A DNA stretch of 64,000 nucleotides from contig NZ_CP131601.1 in the NCBI RefSeq assembly GCF_030685535.1, positions 1,426,001-1,490,000 of the forward strand, in the 5' to 3' direction. Numbering within the stretch: position 1 is the stretch's first letter; the number at the start of each line of letters is the position of its first letter. Origin of the DNA: Photobacterium leiognathi (GTDB lineage Bacteria; Pseudomonadota; Gammaproteobacteria; Enterobacterales; Vibrionaceae). Positions 1-8,509 of the stretch are shown piece after piece. A program made the position numbers and the translations under genes. The notes beneath the pieces are model-generated. The model was not told where the DNA came from. It saw nothing but the letters and a program-made list of their open reading frames with translations, and searched no databases.

Positions 1-82
1 TGGGAAGAGGTAGAATCTGATTTATATAAATCAGCAACGAGAAATGTTCATTACATACCAATGGCTGGTGGGAGAGTGTGTA

Positions 83-1297
83 ATGGGTAGCATTAACTCA
101 AGACAAGGGAAATTATATTTGGATTTTCGGTATAGGGGAATTCGTTGTCGGGAACAAACAGATTTAAGTGATAGTAAGACTAATCGCCGTAAGCTTACAA
201 AGTTACTTTCTCAGATCACAGCTGATATTAGATTAGGCTGTTTTGTTTATTCAGAGTATTTCCCTGGTTCTAAACGAGCAAGTCTGTTTGTTGATGAAGA
301 TAGGCTATCTACGAATCGTAGAACTGGATTTTCAGAAAAATACACATTGGCAAATAATGAATTACAAAGCATATCAACTATCTACTTTGTAGACTTTGCT
401 AAAGAATGGTACGAGGAAAATGAAGTTCGCTGGAAAGATAGTTATAAAGAGAGTATGAGAATTTATATTGATGTCTATCTTCTCCCTAAATTTGGCCCTG
501 TCTGTGTAGATAAAATTACTCGTCCCGATATTCTCAAATATCGTGCAGAACTTGTAAAAAAGAAGGTTAAAGGTAAAGAGCTATCGGCTGATTATATAAA
601 TCATATTATGACGCCATTAAGAATGATTTTATCGGAAGCTGCTGCTCGGTTTGGATTCAAAACACCTTTTGAGAATATAAAACAATTACGCGTAAACAAA
701 AGAGATGTTAATCCCTTTAGCTTGAGGGAGGTAAATGATTTTCTATCTGTAGTTCGTGGCGACTATAAACACTACTTTACGGTCAGATTTTTTACTGGTA
801 TGCGTTCCTCTGAAATTGATGGCTTAAAGTGGAAGTATATTGATTTTGAGAGGAAAAAAATTTTGATTCGGGAGACATTTGTTTTTGGGCAGATGGATAC
901 TCCGAAAACACAAGGATCTAATCGAGAAATAGATATGTCTTCTGTTGTAGAGAATGCATTAAAGGCACAGTTTTTTATAACAGGGAAGGGGACTTATGTC
1001 TTTTGCAATAAATTAGGTAATCCATTGGATAAGAAAAATATTCTTGCTCGTATATGGAAACCTGCATTAAAAAAATTAGGTATGGCTTATCGTCGTCCAT
1101 ATGAGACAAGACATACCGCTGCAACATTATGGTTAGCAGCTGGTGAGTCACCAGAATGGATAGCTAAACAGATGGGACATACAACAACAAAGATGTTATT
1201 TGAAACATATAGCCGTTACGTGCCTAACTTAACGAGGCAGGATGGTAGTGCTTTTGAGTTGTTATTGCAGCAACAATTAGATCAGGGGGAAGAATGA
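83..1297 (+). CDS. Tyrosine-recombinase integrase of an island or prophage
   Basis: Phage-type integrase of 404 residues that would catalyse site-specific integration and excision. The C-terminal half carries the tyrosine recombinase signature: the first Arg in TGMRSSEIDGLKW, a Lys-containing strand (TPKTQGSNREI), the HxxR box as YETRHTAATLW, and the His and nucleophilic Tyr in QMGHTTTKMLFETYSRY. The N-terminal 60 residues resemble an arm-type DNA-binding domain, followed by a SAM-like core-binding domain. The ATG at 83 is chosen over an upstream ATG at 44 because GGGAGAG lies six bases before it. The gene is AT-rich compared with its right-hand neighbours and points at the tRNA-Val cluster, as expected of an element integrated at a tRNA 3' end. 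Most of the element must lie left of the window. Confidence 0.93.
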   Translation: MGSINSRQGKLYLDFRYRGIRCREQTDLSDSKTNRRKLTKLLSQITADIRLGCFVYSEYFPGSKRASLFVDEDRLSTNRRTGFSEKYTLANNELQSISTIYFVDFAKEWYEENEVRWKDSYKESMRIYIDVYLLPKFGPVCVDKITRPDILKYRAELVKKKVKGKELSADYINHIMTPLRMILSEAAARFGFKTPFENIKQLRVNKRDVNPFSLREVNDFLSVVRGDYKHYFTVRFFTGMRSSEIDGLKWKYIDFERKKILIRETFVFGQMDTPKTQGSNREIDMSSVVENALKAQFFITGKGTYVFCNKLGNPLDKKNILARIWKPALKKLGMAYRRPYETRHTAATLWLAAGESPEWIAKQMGHTTTKMLFETYSRYVPNLTRQDGSAFELLLQQQLDQGEE

Positions 1298-1593
1298 AAT
1301 CATATTGTCCTTTAACGATTCATTGTACAAGTTTATGTCTTGATATCATTCATAATGAAAAATTTGAATGTTTATCATATGAGCAGATTAATGACTTTTA
1401 TGATGAGATCTATGAAATGATAGAGTTGCGAACATCTCTAGACACTTTTAATTATTCATGTAGTTCCGTATTTGTGGAAGCCGTTACAACTGGAATAATT
1501 AAGGTATTACATCTCTGCAAAAAATATTATCAAGTGAGAGATACAGATTGGTTGCTTAACGCGATGGAATCAAGAATAAGAAATATACCTTAG
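1294..1593 (+). CDS. Small hypothetical protein coupled to the integrase
   Basis: Protein of 99 residues whose ATG overlaps the integrase stop codon (ATGA), so the two are almost certainly co-translated. It has five or more Cys residues and is rich in Ile, Tyr and Glu, with no signal peptide or membrane segment. I do not recognise the family. Its position suggests a helper of integration or excision, but it is too acidic to look like a typical excisionase. Function unknown. Confidence 0.6.
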   Translation: MKSYCPLTIHCTSLCLDIIHNEKFECLSYEQINDFYDEIYEMIELRTSLDTFNYSCSSVFVEAVTTGIIKVLHLCKKYYQVRDTDWLLNAMESRIRNIP

Positions 1594-1638
1594 AGTATTT
1601 ATGTAAAAGAAGTGAAGTGTATGCAAAAGCTAATTTAA

Positions 1639-1668
1639 CCGCATTGTATTAGGCATGCGGTTTTTTTT
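1639..1668 (+). terminator. Terminator after the integrase operon
   Basis: Perfect stem CCGCAT/ATGCGG with a ten-base loop, followed by eight T residues. It lies 46 bases after the stop of the small gene. Confidence 0.7.
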
Positions 1669-1730
1669 GGTCACCGCTTGGTCACAAAGCTAAGTAGTTA
1701 AGACAAATGATATGACTACATTTTGGTCAC
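1667..1730. repeat. Three direct TTGGTCAC repeats, possible integrase arm sites
   Basis: The octamer TTGGTCAC occurs at 1667-1674, 1678-1685 and 1723-1730, between the integrase and the tRNA cluster. Short direct repeats beside an integrase gene often are arm-type binding sites. That role is inferred from position only. Confidence 0.4.
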
Positions 1731-1840
1731 ATCGATTATTTTGGGATTTTTAAATCGAAGATAGTGAAAAGAGTAATGAATATAAATTCACATTAATTGT
1801 TATTGATAAAGCAGTGAATTAAGGTTTATTTGATAGAGAT

Positions 1841-1875
1841 ACAACAAAGCCAAGCAAAACGCTTGGCTTTGTTGT
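1841..1875 (-). terminator. Terminator of the tRNA-Val operon
   Basis: A perfect 15-base-pair hairpin with a five-base loop starts just after the last tRNA gene. No long T tract follows, but the stem ends in TTTGTTGT on the transcribed strand. Confidence 0.6.
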
Positions 1876-1881
1876 GTAATT

Positions 1882-1958
1882 TGGTGGATCCGGGCGAACT
1901 CGAATCGCCGACCCCCACCATGTCAAGGTGGTACTCTAACCAACTGAGCTACGGATCC
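1882..1958 (-). tRNA. tRNA-Val(GAC), copy nearest the integrase
   Basis: Cloverleaf with acceptor stem GGATCCG/CGGATCC, anticodon stem CCACC/GGTGG, loop TTGACAT (anticodon GAC), T-loop TTCGAGT and encoded CCA. It is the last gene of the operon, and its 3' end faces the integrase, making it the likely attachment-site tRNA. Confidence 0.95.
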
Positions 1959-1992
1959 AAATAAGTTTTTCTATATGCCATCTAAAAGAAAT

Positions 1993-2069
1993 TGGTGGAA
2001 CCGGGCGAACTCGAATCGCCGACCCCCGCCATGTCAAGGCGGTACTCTAACCAACTGAGCTACGGTTCC
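1993..2069 (-). tRNA. tRNA-Val(GAC)
   Basis: Acceptor GGAACCG/CGGTTCC, anticodon loop TTGACAT with GAC, encoded CCA. It differs from the 1882 copy mainly in compensating acceptor changes and one anticodon-stem pair. Confidence 0.95.
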
Positions 2070-2111
2070 AATTTTCTATATAGTTTACTTAAATAAGTAT
2101 CCACATATAGA

Positions 2112-2188
2112 TGGTGCGTCTAGGCAGACTCGAACTGCCGACCCCTACCATGTCAAGGTAGTACTCTAACCAGCTGAGCTACAGACGC
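2112..2188 (-). tRNA. tRNA-Val(GAC)
   Basis: Acceptor GCGTCTG/TAGACGC closing with a G-T pair, anticodon stem CTACC/GGTAG, GAC anticodon, CCA encoded. Nearly identical to the copy at 2353. Confidence 0.95.
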
Positions 2189-2237
2189 ATATTGTATTTT
2201 TTATATGATTAAATCTGGTTGGTTTAATCATTGAATT

Positions 2238-2314
<77 letters not shown>

Positions 2315-2352
2315 ATAACATGAACTGATTGAATTCATCACTTCATAAAATT

Positions 2353-2429
2353 TGGTGCGTCTAGGCAGACTCGAACTGCCGACCCCTACCATGTCAAGGT
2401 AGTACTCTAACCAACTGAGCTATAGACGC
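2353..2429 (-). tRNA. tRNA-Val(GAC)
   Basis: Acceptor GCGTCTA/TAGACGC, GAC anticodon, CCA encoded. Duplicate of the 2112 type with small changes in the D loop and acceptor. Confidence 0.95.
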
Positions 2430-2467
2430 AAATTGTGTATTTATGATTTCTGGTTTTAATCATAAAT

Positions 2468-2544
<77 letters not shown>

Positions 2545-2569
2545 ACAGATGTTCCAAGGAACGACAAGC

Positions 2570-2598
2570 ATATTAGCGAGTCACCTGTAACGAGGCAA
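2570..2598 (-). promoter_or_regulatory. Sigma-70 promoter of the tRNA-Val operon
   Basis: On the minus strand TTGCCT (2598-2593) and TAATAT (2575-2570) are separated by exactly 17 bases, about 25 bases before the first tRNA gene. Confidence 0.6.
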
Positions 2599-2730
2599 GT
2601 GTTAAAATCGGCTTTTTTAGTAAATTCAGTGCGTTTGCTTGCACAATAGCCAGTTTCAATAAAATGATGCTGATGAAATAGTCTAAGTTACGAGAAGACA
2701 AAAGAAACTGTGATACAAAAAGAGAAGTAA

Positions 2731-2763
2731 AGCAGTGGCGGATAATGTGATTTAGCCACTGCT
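2731..2763 (-). terminator. Terminator after the DUF5062 gene
   Basis: Nine-base-pair stem AGCAGTGGC/GCCACTGCT with a 15-base loop, then a T-rich run on the minus strand. Confidence 0.5.
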
Positions 2764-2769
2764 CTTGGA

Positions 2770-3030
2770 TTAATTCAGTAATTCATGATCGGGTGGAAGT
2801 AGGCGACTGATCCATAACACCAGCTTGTGCTTCATGTGTACGCCATCTTCTTGATCAACGGCGAGTGGGGTAATTTGCTTGCATTCGACTAATAAGCGAT
2901 AAATACACTCGACACGGTCAGTGGAGCCAACACTGCGGTCAAGATCGGAAAATCCTTGTTTTTTGGCAAAGGCAAAGCCAAGTTCTAGCGCTTTTTTCAG
3001 AAGTTTCGCTTCATTCTTATTTTTCTTCAT
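2770..3030 (-). CDS. DUF5062 family small protein
   Basis: Basic-then-acidic soluble protein of 86 residues with no signal or membrane segment. The pattern KxLLKKALELGFAFAKKQGF near the start, QITPLxxDQEDGVHMKHKL and WISRLLPPDHELL at the end match what I recall of the Vibrionaceae DUF5062 family. No function is known to me. It is a single gene with its own hairpin terminator. Start: ATG with GGAGAC a few bases upstream. Confidence 0.75.
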   Translation of the reverse strand: MKKNKNEAKLLKKALELGFAFAKKQGFSDLDRSVGSTDRVECIYRLLVECKQITPLAVDQEDGVHMKHKLVLWISRLLPPDHELLN

Positions 3031-3158
3031 GAATGTCTCCTATCCCTAATATGAAAAATGCGTAAAGCCTAAGCTATCTGTGATTCTATCTCTGCGTGTT
3101 TAAATTTTAGTGTAAACCCGATAATTTTGAAGTGAGTTGATCGCTTGTTTGAGCATTT

Positions 3159-4241
3159 TTATTGTCCTACTTTAAAATTGCATTGTTTGAATAATCGTTG
3201 CCAAAATTTTACATGATCTAATGTTGCTTGATGGAATTGGCGGTAGGCTTCTCCATTGATATAGGCATCTATATAACCTTGCATATCCGGTGTGACTTGT
3301 ATAGGTGCTTGATTTAATTGTTGATGTATTTGCTGCAAAACAGGCTGAATTTGTTGGTACTGTGAGTCAAGGTGGGCTAAATAGCGTTGAATATCTGCAA
3401 CATAGAATTTGTAGAACACGTTACGTAAGTATTTGGCTTTTTGCTGATTCATGTTGTTACCACACAAGATCAAATCTTGATTGGCGTTGAGTTGCGCGGT
3501 GATGGTATTAAGCCAAGTGGTAGTGCGAGCGAGCGAGTAAAACAGATCACCAATATAGCGGCTGTTATAAATTTGCTGTTGATGATGAAGCAGATCTTGG
3601 TATTTCTTTTCTATTAACGCAGGGGCAATCGGTGCAGATGTTGTCGTTACGTTGTTATTGACCAGATCGGCAACATAGCTAAAAGCACTGAGGCTGGTGA
3701 GAAATGCACTGTTTTTCTCGCTGTCGACGAGTTCATGCCCTAAGGTAAGTTGTTTGCGCCATTCTTCACCTGTGAAGATCATGTTCCAGAAGATCATTGG
3801 AAGCTGTTGTTGTTTTTGCTGATAGATGGGTGTGAGTTCTGCAACTAAATCTGAATCAGGCTTAAGTTGGGTAAGGCAGTAACTTAAGCCGTTTAAAAAT
3901 AACAGTTCGTATTGCAAGCTGCGGGTTTTGTCTTGCACTTTTCCGAGAATAGAATTGCGCTCAGCAATCAGTTGAAACAAGCCACATTGACGCAGTTCAT
4001 AAGCATCTAATAAGCCAATACGAATATCAGGCAAAGCTTGGTTGAGATCGCGCTTTTGTGGCAGTGGCAATACATCTGTGTTGGGGATAGGCGTTGGATC
4101 GATATCTAATACATTGGTGAGGCGCTGGTGGTAGTTATCAAATGCTGCTTCACTGCTATTTTGTTTACAGCCAGCAAGCAGTAATACTAGCCCCAATGCC
4201 AGTGTGAATGTTTTTAGTGTGGAATTAAACGTGTTTGGCAT
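3159..4241 (-). CDS. DUF3080 family lipoprotein
   Basis: Protein of 360 residues beginning with a lipoprotein signal (hydrophobic stretch LALGLVLLLAG and lipobox LAGC, Cys 25), so it is probably anchored to a membrane facing the periplasm. The mature part is helical and Gln-rich, starting FDNYHQRLTNVLDIDP, a feature I associate with the DUF3080 family of gammaproteobacteria. No catalytic motif is visible and the function is unknown. It lies directly downstream of norM on the same strand, but a strong terminator separates them, so it is likely transcribed separately. Confidence 0.75.
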   Translation of the reverse strand: MPNTFNSTLKTFTLALGLVLLLAGCKQNSSEAAFDNYHQRLTNVLDIDPTPIPNTDVLPLPQKRDLNQALPDIRIGLLDAYELRQCGLFQLIAERNSILGKVQDKTRSLQYELLFLNGLSYCLTQLKPDSDLVAELTPIYQQKQQQLPMIFWNMIFTGEEWRKQLTLGHELVDSEKNSAFLTSLSAFSYVADLVNNNVTTTSAPIAPALIEKKYQDLLHHQQQIYNSRYIGDLFYSLARTTTWLNTITAQLNANQDLILCGNNMNQQKAKYLRNVFYKFYVADIQRYLAHLDSQYQQIQPVLQQIHQQLNQAPIQVTPDMQGYIDAYINGEAYRQFHQATLDHVKFWQRLFKQCNFKVGQ

Positions 4242-4302
4242 AGTGCTGGCTTAATCGCTTATGTTTAGTTTTATCATACTGATTATTATTGATATTAGAT
4301 CA

Positions 4303-4330
4303 AAAAAGGCGATCTGATGATCGCCTTTTT
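4303..4330 (-). terminator. Terminator of norM
   Basis: Perfect 12-base-pair stem (AAAAAGGCGATC and complement) with loop ATCA and a T run, two bases after the norM stop codon. Confidence 0.85.
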
Positions 4331-4332
4331 GT

Positions 4333-5703
4333 TTATCGGTATGACATTTCTAATTGTTTGCCAACATCCAGCTTATGAACATAAGCTAATCGCCAACCTA
4401 GCATTACTGCCGCTGAACTTAGGCCAAGAATAAAGCCAATCCAGAAACCTTCAGGGCCCATAGCAGGAACAACAAGATTGGTTAAACCAAGAATGTAGCC
4501 CGATGGTAAGCCAATCAACCAGTACGCAATAAAGGTACAAATGAAGATTGCGCGCATGTCTTTATAGCCACGTAATGCACCAGCTGCCACAACTTGGATA
4601 GCATCACTACATTGGTAGATGGCTGCAAATAATAGTAGTTGTCCTGCAAGTACAATCACGTGCGGGTTATGAGTATATAGCTCTGCAATATGTTCACGGA
4701 AAATCACCGTAAGAATTGCAGTACAGATTGAAAGGGCAGTGCCAACCAATAAACCACAGTGGCTGGCGATACGTGCGCCATCAATGTCTTTTTCACCCAT
4801 CTTGTGACCAACACGGATACTCACTGCTGCACCAATACTCATTGGTAACATGTAAACCAGTGATGAGAAGTTCATCGCTATTTGGTGAGAAGCGACTTTA
4901 TTCGCACCCAAAGGTGAAATTAATAAGGCAATTACAGCAAACAGCGACACTTCAAAGAAGATAGAAGCAGCAACAGGGAAGCCTAATTTAAATAAACGGG
5001 TTAATGCTTTTAATTGTGGGCGATAGATATGCGAGAAAAGCCCAATGCTGTTAAGTCGTTTATTCAGTTTTACAAAAATCAGTAGCGCAATGAACATGAA
5101 CCAGTAAACAATTGCTGTGGCAACACCACAACCAATACCGCCTAGCTCTGGCGCACCGAATTTACCGTAAACAAAGATCCAGTTAAGTGGAATGTTTGCT
5201 AGTAAGCCTAAAAAGCCAATCACCATACCGGGAATAGTAAATGAAAGCCCTTCAGAGAAACTCTTTAAGGTTTGGAAAAACAGAAACGCAGGCACTGCAA
5301 ACAACACAGCGTGTAAATAACCCACTGTTTTTTCTGCAAGTACGGGTTCAACATCCATATAGTGGATTAAAATACCGACTTTATAGAGGATCAGCATCGT
5401 CGGTATCGACACTAATACAGCAAGGTAAAAACCGTGTTGAACCTCAAAGGGAACTTTGTCTTTTTGTCCTGAGCCACTTAACTGGGCAACAATGGGTACA
5501 AGTGCCATAAGCAGACCCACACCAAACAGAATCGATGGTAGCCAGATACTCGCAGCTACAGCTACGGCTGCCATATCGACAGCACTGACACCACCTGCCA
5601 TAACGGTATCAATAAAGCCCATGGATGTTTGAGCCACAGCGGCAATAAGGACAGGCACAGCCAGTTTTACCAGTTGTGCTGTTTCACGTTTGTAGTTCTG
5701 CAC
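4333..5703 (-). CDS. norM: NorM, Na+-driven MATE multidrug efflux pump
   Basis: Inner-membrane exporter of the MATE family that expels cationic drugs in exchange for Na+ or H+. Twelve hydrophobic segments are visible and the length from the GTG at 5703 is 456 residues, the usual NorM length. Diagnostic motifs include GFIDTVMAGGVSAVDMAAV in helix 1 with the key Asp, FGKFGAPELGGIGCGVATA-like text in the middle, and QCSDAIQVVAAGALRGYKD in helix 10 with the second key Asp. The GTG start is preferred over an upstream TTG because GGAG sits nine bases before it and the protein then begins VQNYKRE as in relatives. In some vibrios norM is divergent from ribE; here the glycosylation operon lies between them. 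Confidence 0.93.
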   Translation of the reverse strand: MQNYKRETAQLVKLAVPVLIAAVAQTSMGFIDTVMAGGVSAVDMAAVAVAASIWLPSILFGVGLLMALVPIVAQLSGSGQKDKVPFEVQHGFYLAVLVSIPTMLILYKVGILIHYMDVEPVLAEKTVGYLHAVLFAVPAFLFFQTLKSFSEGLSFTIPGMVIGFLGLLANIPLNWIFVYGKFGAPELGGIGCGVATAIVYWFMFIALLIFVKLNKRLNSIGLFSHIYRPQLKALTRLFKLGFPVAASIFFEVSLFAVIALLISPLGANKVASHQIAMNFSSLVYMLPMSIGAAVSIRVGHKMGEKDIDGARIASHCGLLVGTALSICTAILTVIFREHIAELYTHNPHVIVLAGQLLLFAAIYQCSDAIQVVAAGALRGYKDMRAIFICTFIAYWLIGLPSGYILGLTNLVVPAMGPEGFWIGFILGLSSAAVMLGWRLAYVHKLDVGKQLEMSYR

Positions 5704-5867
5704 TATTTTTGGCTCCAAAAAATGGGAATAGATAGAAGGGGAGTCAAGAATATTAATGCTTGGATGGCATTATATTTCGTACTGCCAGTAGATTTTTGGG
5801 ATTATATAAATAAAAGTGGGATAGCTAAAACAGAAATATGACAAATTTAATATTTATTGATCTGTAT

Positions 5868-5920
5868 AAAAAAACGACAGCTTATGAAAAGGTATTCATT
5901 CCTTACATAAGCTGCCGTTT
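5868..5920 (-). terminator. Terminator of the glycosylation operon
   Basis: A 15-base-pair stem (5872-5886 with 5906-5920, one G-U pair on the minus strand) followed by seven T residues, 26 bases after the last gene of the operon. Confidence 0.8.
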
Positions 5921-5946
5921 ATTCACTGTTTTTTATCAAAAAAGCG

Positions 5947-7101
5947 TTAAACCGTAAACATCATATGGCTGTAGAAACCAATTGCAATAAAGGTACTAGC
6001 GGAACTGAATACACATAGCATCGGTGTTTTGATGAATGGGTAACGTTCAATGATCAGCAGTAAGCCAAGAAATGTTGGATACAGACCAAATGCGTATCGC
6101 GGCATTGCGTTGAGGTTTGATGATAGTGGTAACACTAAACAGATAAACATAAACAGTGCTTCTGCGTAGTATTTGCGTACAACCAAGTAAATATTTAACG
6201 CAAATGACAATAGGGCAACGATAGCGAGATACAGCTTAGGGCCACCTTTTTCAAAGCCAAACATGATCCAATGGAACGGATTGGTTAATTGGCGACCCCA
6301 CGCAATTTGAATATGACCAAAGGCCAGTGCATCACCGACATGGAAATAGAGATAAGCCATGTAAGTAAAGAAGCCAAATGGAATAATCCAAATCGCGGCG
6401 ATAACTTTTACTGCTGGTGTTTTAAGGCGTAAGAAGCTATTCACACCATAATGCTGAATCGCAATGATCAACACAGGGAAAACCAAAAATACCCCAAGGT
6501 TACGAGTAATGGCTGCCAGTAACCCCAGAATCGCTACCCATGCCCACTGTTGACGATAACTAAATAGGAATACGCCAGTGACAAACGCGATGAACAGTGG
6601 CTCGGTGTAACCTGCGGTCGAGTACACGGTATAGGGTGAAAAGCACAATAACCAAATCGCTGCGTATTGGGTGCCTTTGCTAAAACGTAACTGTTTTAAT
6701 GCCATTAAGATCATTGGCAAGCTGATTAAGAATGCAAGGTTTGAGGCTATGACTAAACCAAGACGTGCATTATTAATTGGATTTTCAAAAGAGAAAAACT
6801 TCGAAAAAATCCAACCAAGGAACGGCTGCAACGGCATGAATGCCCAGTTAGCGGCATTTTTTTGGCTTAGCCATTGAGGTACTAAGTCGTAACCATCTTG
6901 GATAATGCGATAAAACCATACACAGTCGAAACGGCAAATGGTTTGTAGCAAGGGTTGTTCAGCATAGTGACCTGATGTAAATTCAGTTACACCCCATAGA
7001 CCTAAGCAATAGATAACAGTACGGCTAACAACCATTGCAAAAATGAGCATTAGCCATTCTTGCTTACTGATCTTAATGGATGGCAAAGATATCGTATTCA
7101 T
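5947..7101 (-). CDS. PIG-V-like polytopic membrane glycosyltransferase
   Basis: Membrane protein of 384 residues with about nine to eleven hydrophobic segments. Hallmarks of the PIG-V/mannosyltransferase group are the early CRFDCVWFYRIIQDGYD loop, NWAFMPLQPFLGWI and FSPYTVYSTAGYTEPLF. Such enzymes use a polyprenyl-phosphate sugar donor on the outer face of the inner membrane. Its ATG overlaps the gtrA-like stop (ATGA), so the two are translationally coupled. Together with GT2 and GtrA it suggests a route: GT2 charges undecaprenyl phosphate with a sugar, GtrA flips it, this enzyme transfers it. The acceptor is unknown. The specific sugar cannot be told from sequence. Confidence 0.75.
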   Translation of the reverse strand: MNTISLPSIKISKQEWLMLIFAMVVSRTVIYCLGLWGVTEFTSGHYAEQPLLQTICRFDCVWFYRIIQDGYDLVPQWLSQKNAANWAFMPLQPFLGWIFSKFFSFENPINNARLGLVIASNLAFLISLPMILMALKQLRFSKGTQYAAIWLLCFSPYTVYSTAGYTEPLFIAFVTGVFLFSYRQQWAWVAILGLLAAITRNLGVFLVFPVLIIAIQHYGVNSFLRLKTPAVKVIAAIWIIPFGFFTYMAYLYFHVGDALAFGHIQIAWGRQLTNPFHWIMFGFEKGGPKLYLAIVALLSFALNIYLVVRKYYAEALFMFICLVLPLSSNLNAMPRYAFGLYPTFLGLLLIIERYPFIKTPMLCVFSSASTFIAIGFYSHMMFTV

Positions 7102-7478
7102 TTAAACACCCAGAACTTAGCCAAAATAAACGTAATGATCGGTACACATAAGGTTGAAATAGTGACCGCAATCCAGCCTGAAAACATCGCACTTTTTAGC
7201 AGTGATGCAAGGATAATGTTATTGATAAAAAAGCCCATTAGCGATACGGCTAGGAACTTTAAAAATGATCCTTTTTGTCCAAATGTAAAATGGCGATGAC
7301 CAAAATAAGATACTAAAAACGCAATACTGAATCCCACAACGTTGGCAGTGTATTCAGACGGTTCTTGAATTTGGAAAAAATATAACCTAACAACGGATAA
7401 GTGTACGGCTGTTGCAAGTAAACCAATGATCGCAAAACGATTTAATTGCCAAAAATGCTTTAAAAATGACTCATTCAT
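7098..7478 (-). CDS. GtrA-family membrane protein, probable lipid-sugar flippase
   Basis: Protein of 126 residues with four membrane segments and the GtrA pattern: RFAIIGLLATAVHLSVVRL at the start, NVVGFSIAFLVSYFGHRHFTF in the centre and FILAKFWVFK at the end. GtrA proteins are thought to flip polyprenyl-phosphate-linked sugars across the inner membrane. Its start overlaps the GT2 reading frame by eight bases and its stop overlaps the next start, showing tight coupling in the operon. Confidence 0.88.
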   Translation of the reverse strand: MNESFLKHFWQLNRFAIIGLLATAVHLSVVRLYFFQIQEPSEYTANVVGFSIAFLVSYFGHRHFTFGQKGSFLKFLAVSLMGFFINNIILASLLKSAMFSGWIAVTISTLCVPIITFILAKFWVFK

Positions 7479-8499
7479 TAGTGACTTCTAACTCTTTTTC
7501 AATGGCTTTATCTACATCAGAATCTTGTTGTGTTTCTTGACTGTACTTACCGTAAACACCTTCGACTAAATAGATAGGGCGCTGTTTAAGCTCAGTATAA
7601 ATACGACTAATGTACCCACCAATAATGCCCAGTGAAATTAACTGAATACCACCTAAGAACAACACCACCGAGATAGTTGAAGCATAACCTGGGGTATGCA
7701 CACCAAAGAAAATGGTACTGATCAATACGTACATCAAGAACAAAAAGGATAAGAAAGATATTCCGAAACCAATGAATCCCCATACACGTAATGACTAAGC
7801 GGTGAAGCTTGTGAAGCCATCCATTGCGAAGTTCCATAGTTTCCAGTAGTTAAACTTGGTATCACCGACATTTCGTTCAGGGCGTTGAAAATCAACACCA
7901 ATCGAACGGAAAGATGACCATGCTAATAAACCTTTCATAAAGCGGTTGCGCTCAGGTAATTGTTTCACCGCTTCAATTACGCAGCGGTCAATTAAGCGAA
8001 AATCACCGACGTTTTCAGGCAAGGTTGTTTCTGCAGATAAGAAGTTGAAGAAACGATAAAAACCGCCTGCAGTGACACGTTTTAAGAAAGTATCTTGTGA
8101 GCGATCAACACGAACGCCATACACGGTGTCGTATTCACCGGCTTGCCATAGGCGAACAAATTCAAGAATTAATTCTGGTGGATCTTGCAAATCTACGTCT
8201 AATATAACTGCGGCATCACCTTTTACGTAATTGAGTCCGGCAGTCATGGCCGCTTCTTTACCAAAATTACGAGCAAAGTTAATGAGAGAAATGGAATCAT
8301 CTTCAGCAATTGCAGTTTCAATTACTGCTTTGGTTTTGTCTTTACTGCCATCATTAATAAAAACAATGTCGATATGAGGGCGAATAGAGGCAAGCTTCTC
8401 GTTAATTTCATTTAAAAACGGTGTGATCGCCACTTCCTCGTTATAAACAGGAACGATCAGCGATAACTTATAATCAGGGTTCTTAAGGTTATTATTCAT
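7471..8499 (-). pseudogene. GT2 polyprenyl-phosphate glycosyltransferase interrupted by in-frame TAG
   Basis: A GtrB/DPM1-like family 2 glycosyltransferase. The first part has the GT-A fold motifs SLIVPVYNEE, FINDGSKD, ARNFGKEAAMTAGL, the DxD-like DVDLQDPPE and VGDFRLIDR. The frame reaches FAMDGFTSFTA, then TAG at 7797-7795, and continues in the same frame with SLRVWGFIGF and the two C-terminal membrane helices, ending YSQETQQDS...TNE. No frameshift is needed; undamaged it would be 342 residues. Relatives have an aromatic-Pro pair exactly at the stop (for example FSTFPLRIW), so TGGCCA in place of TAGTCA would restore it. As written, the soluble catalytic half would be made without its membrane anchor. 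Either a recent pseudogene or a sequence error. Confidence 0.85.
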
Positions 8500-8509
8500 G
8501 TTATGTACC

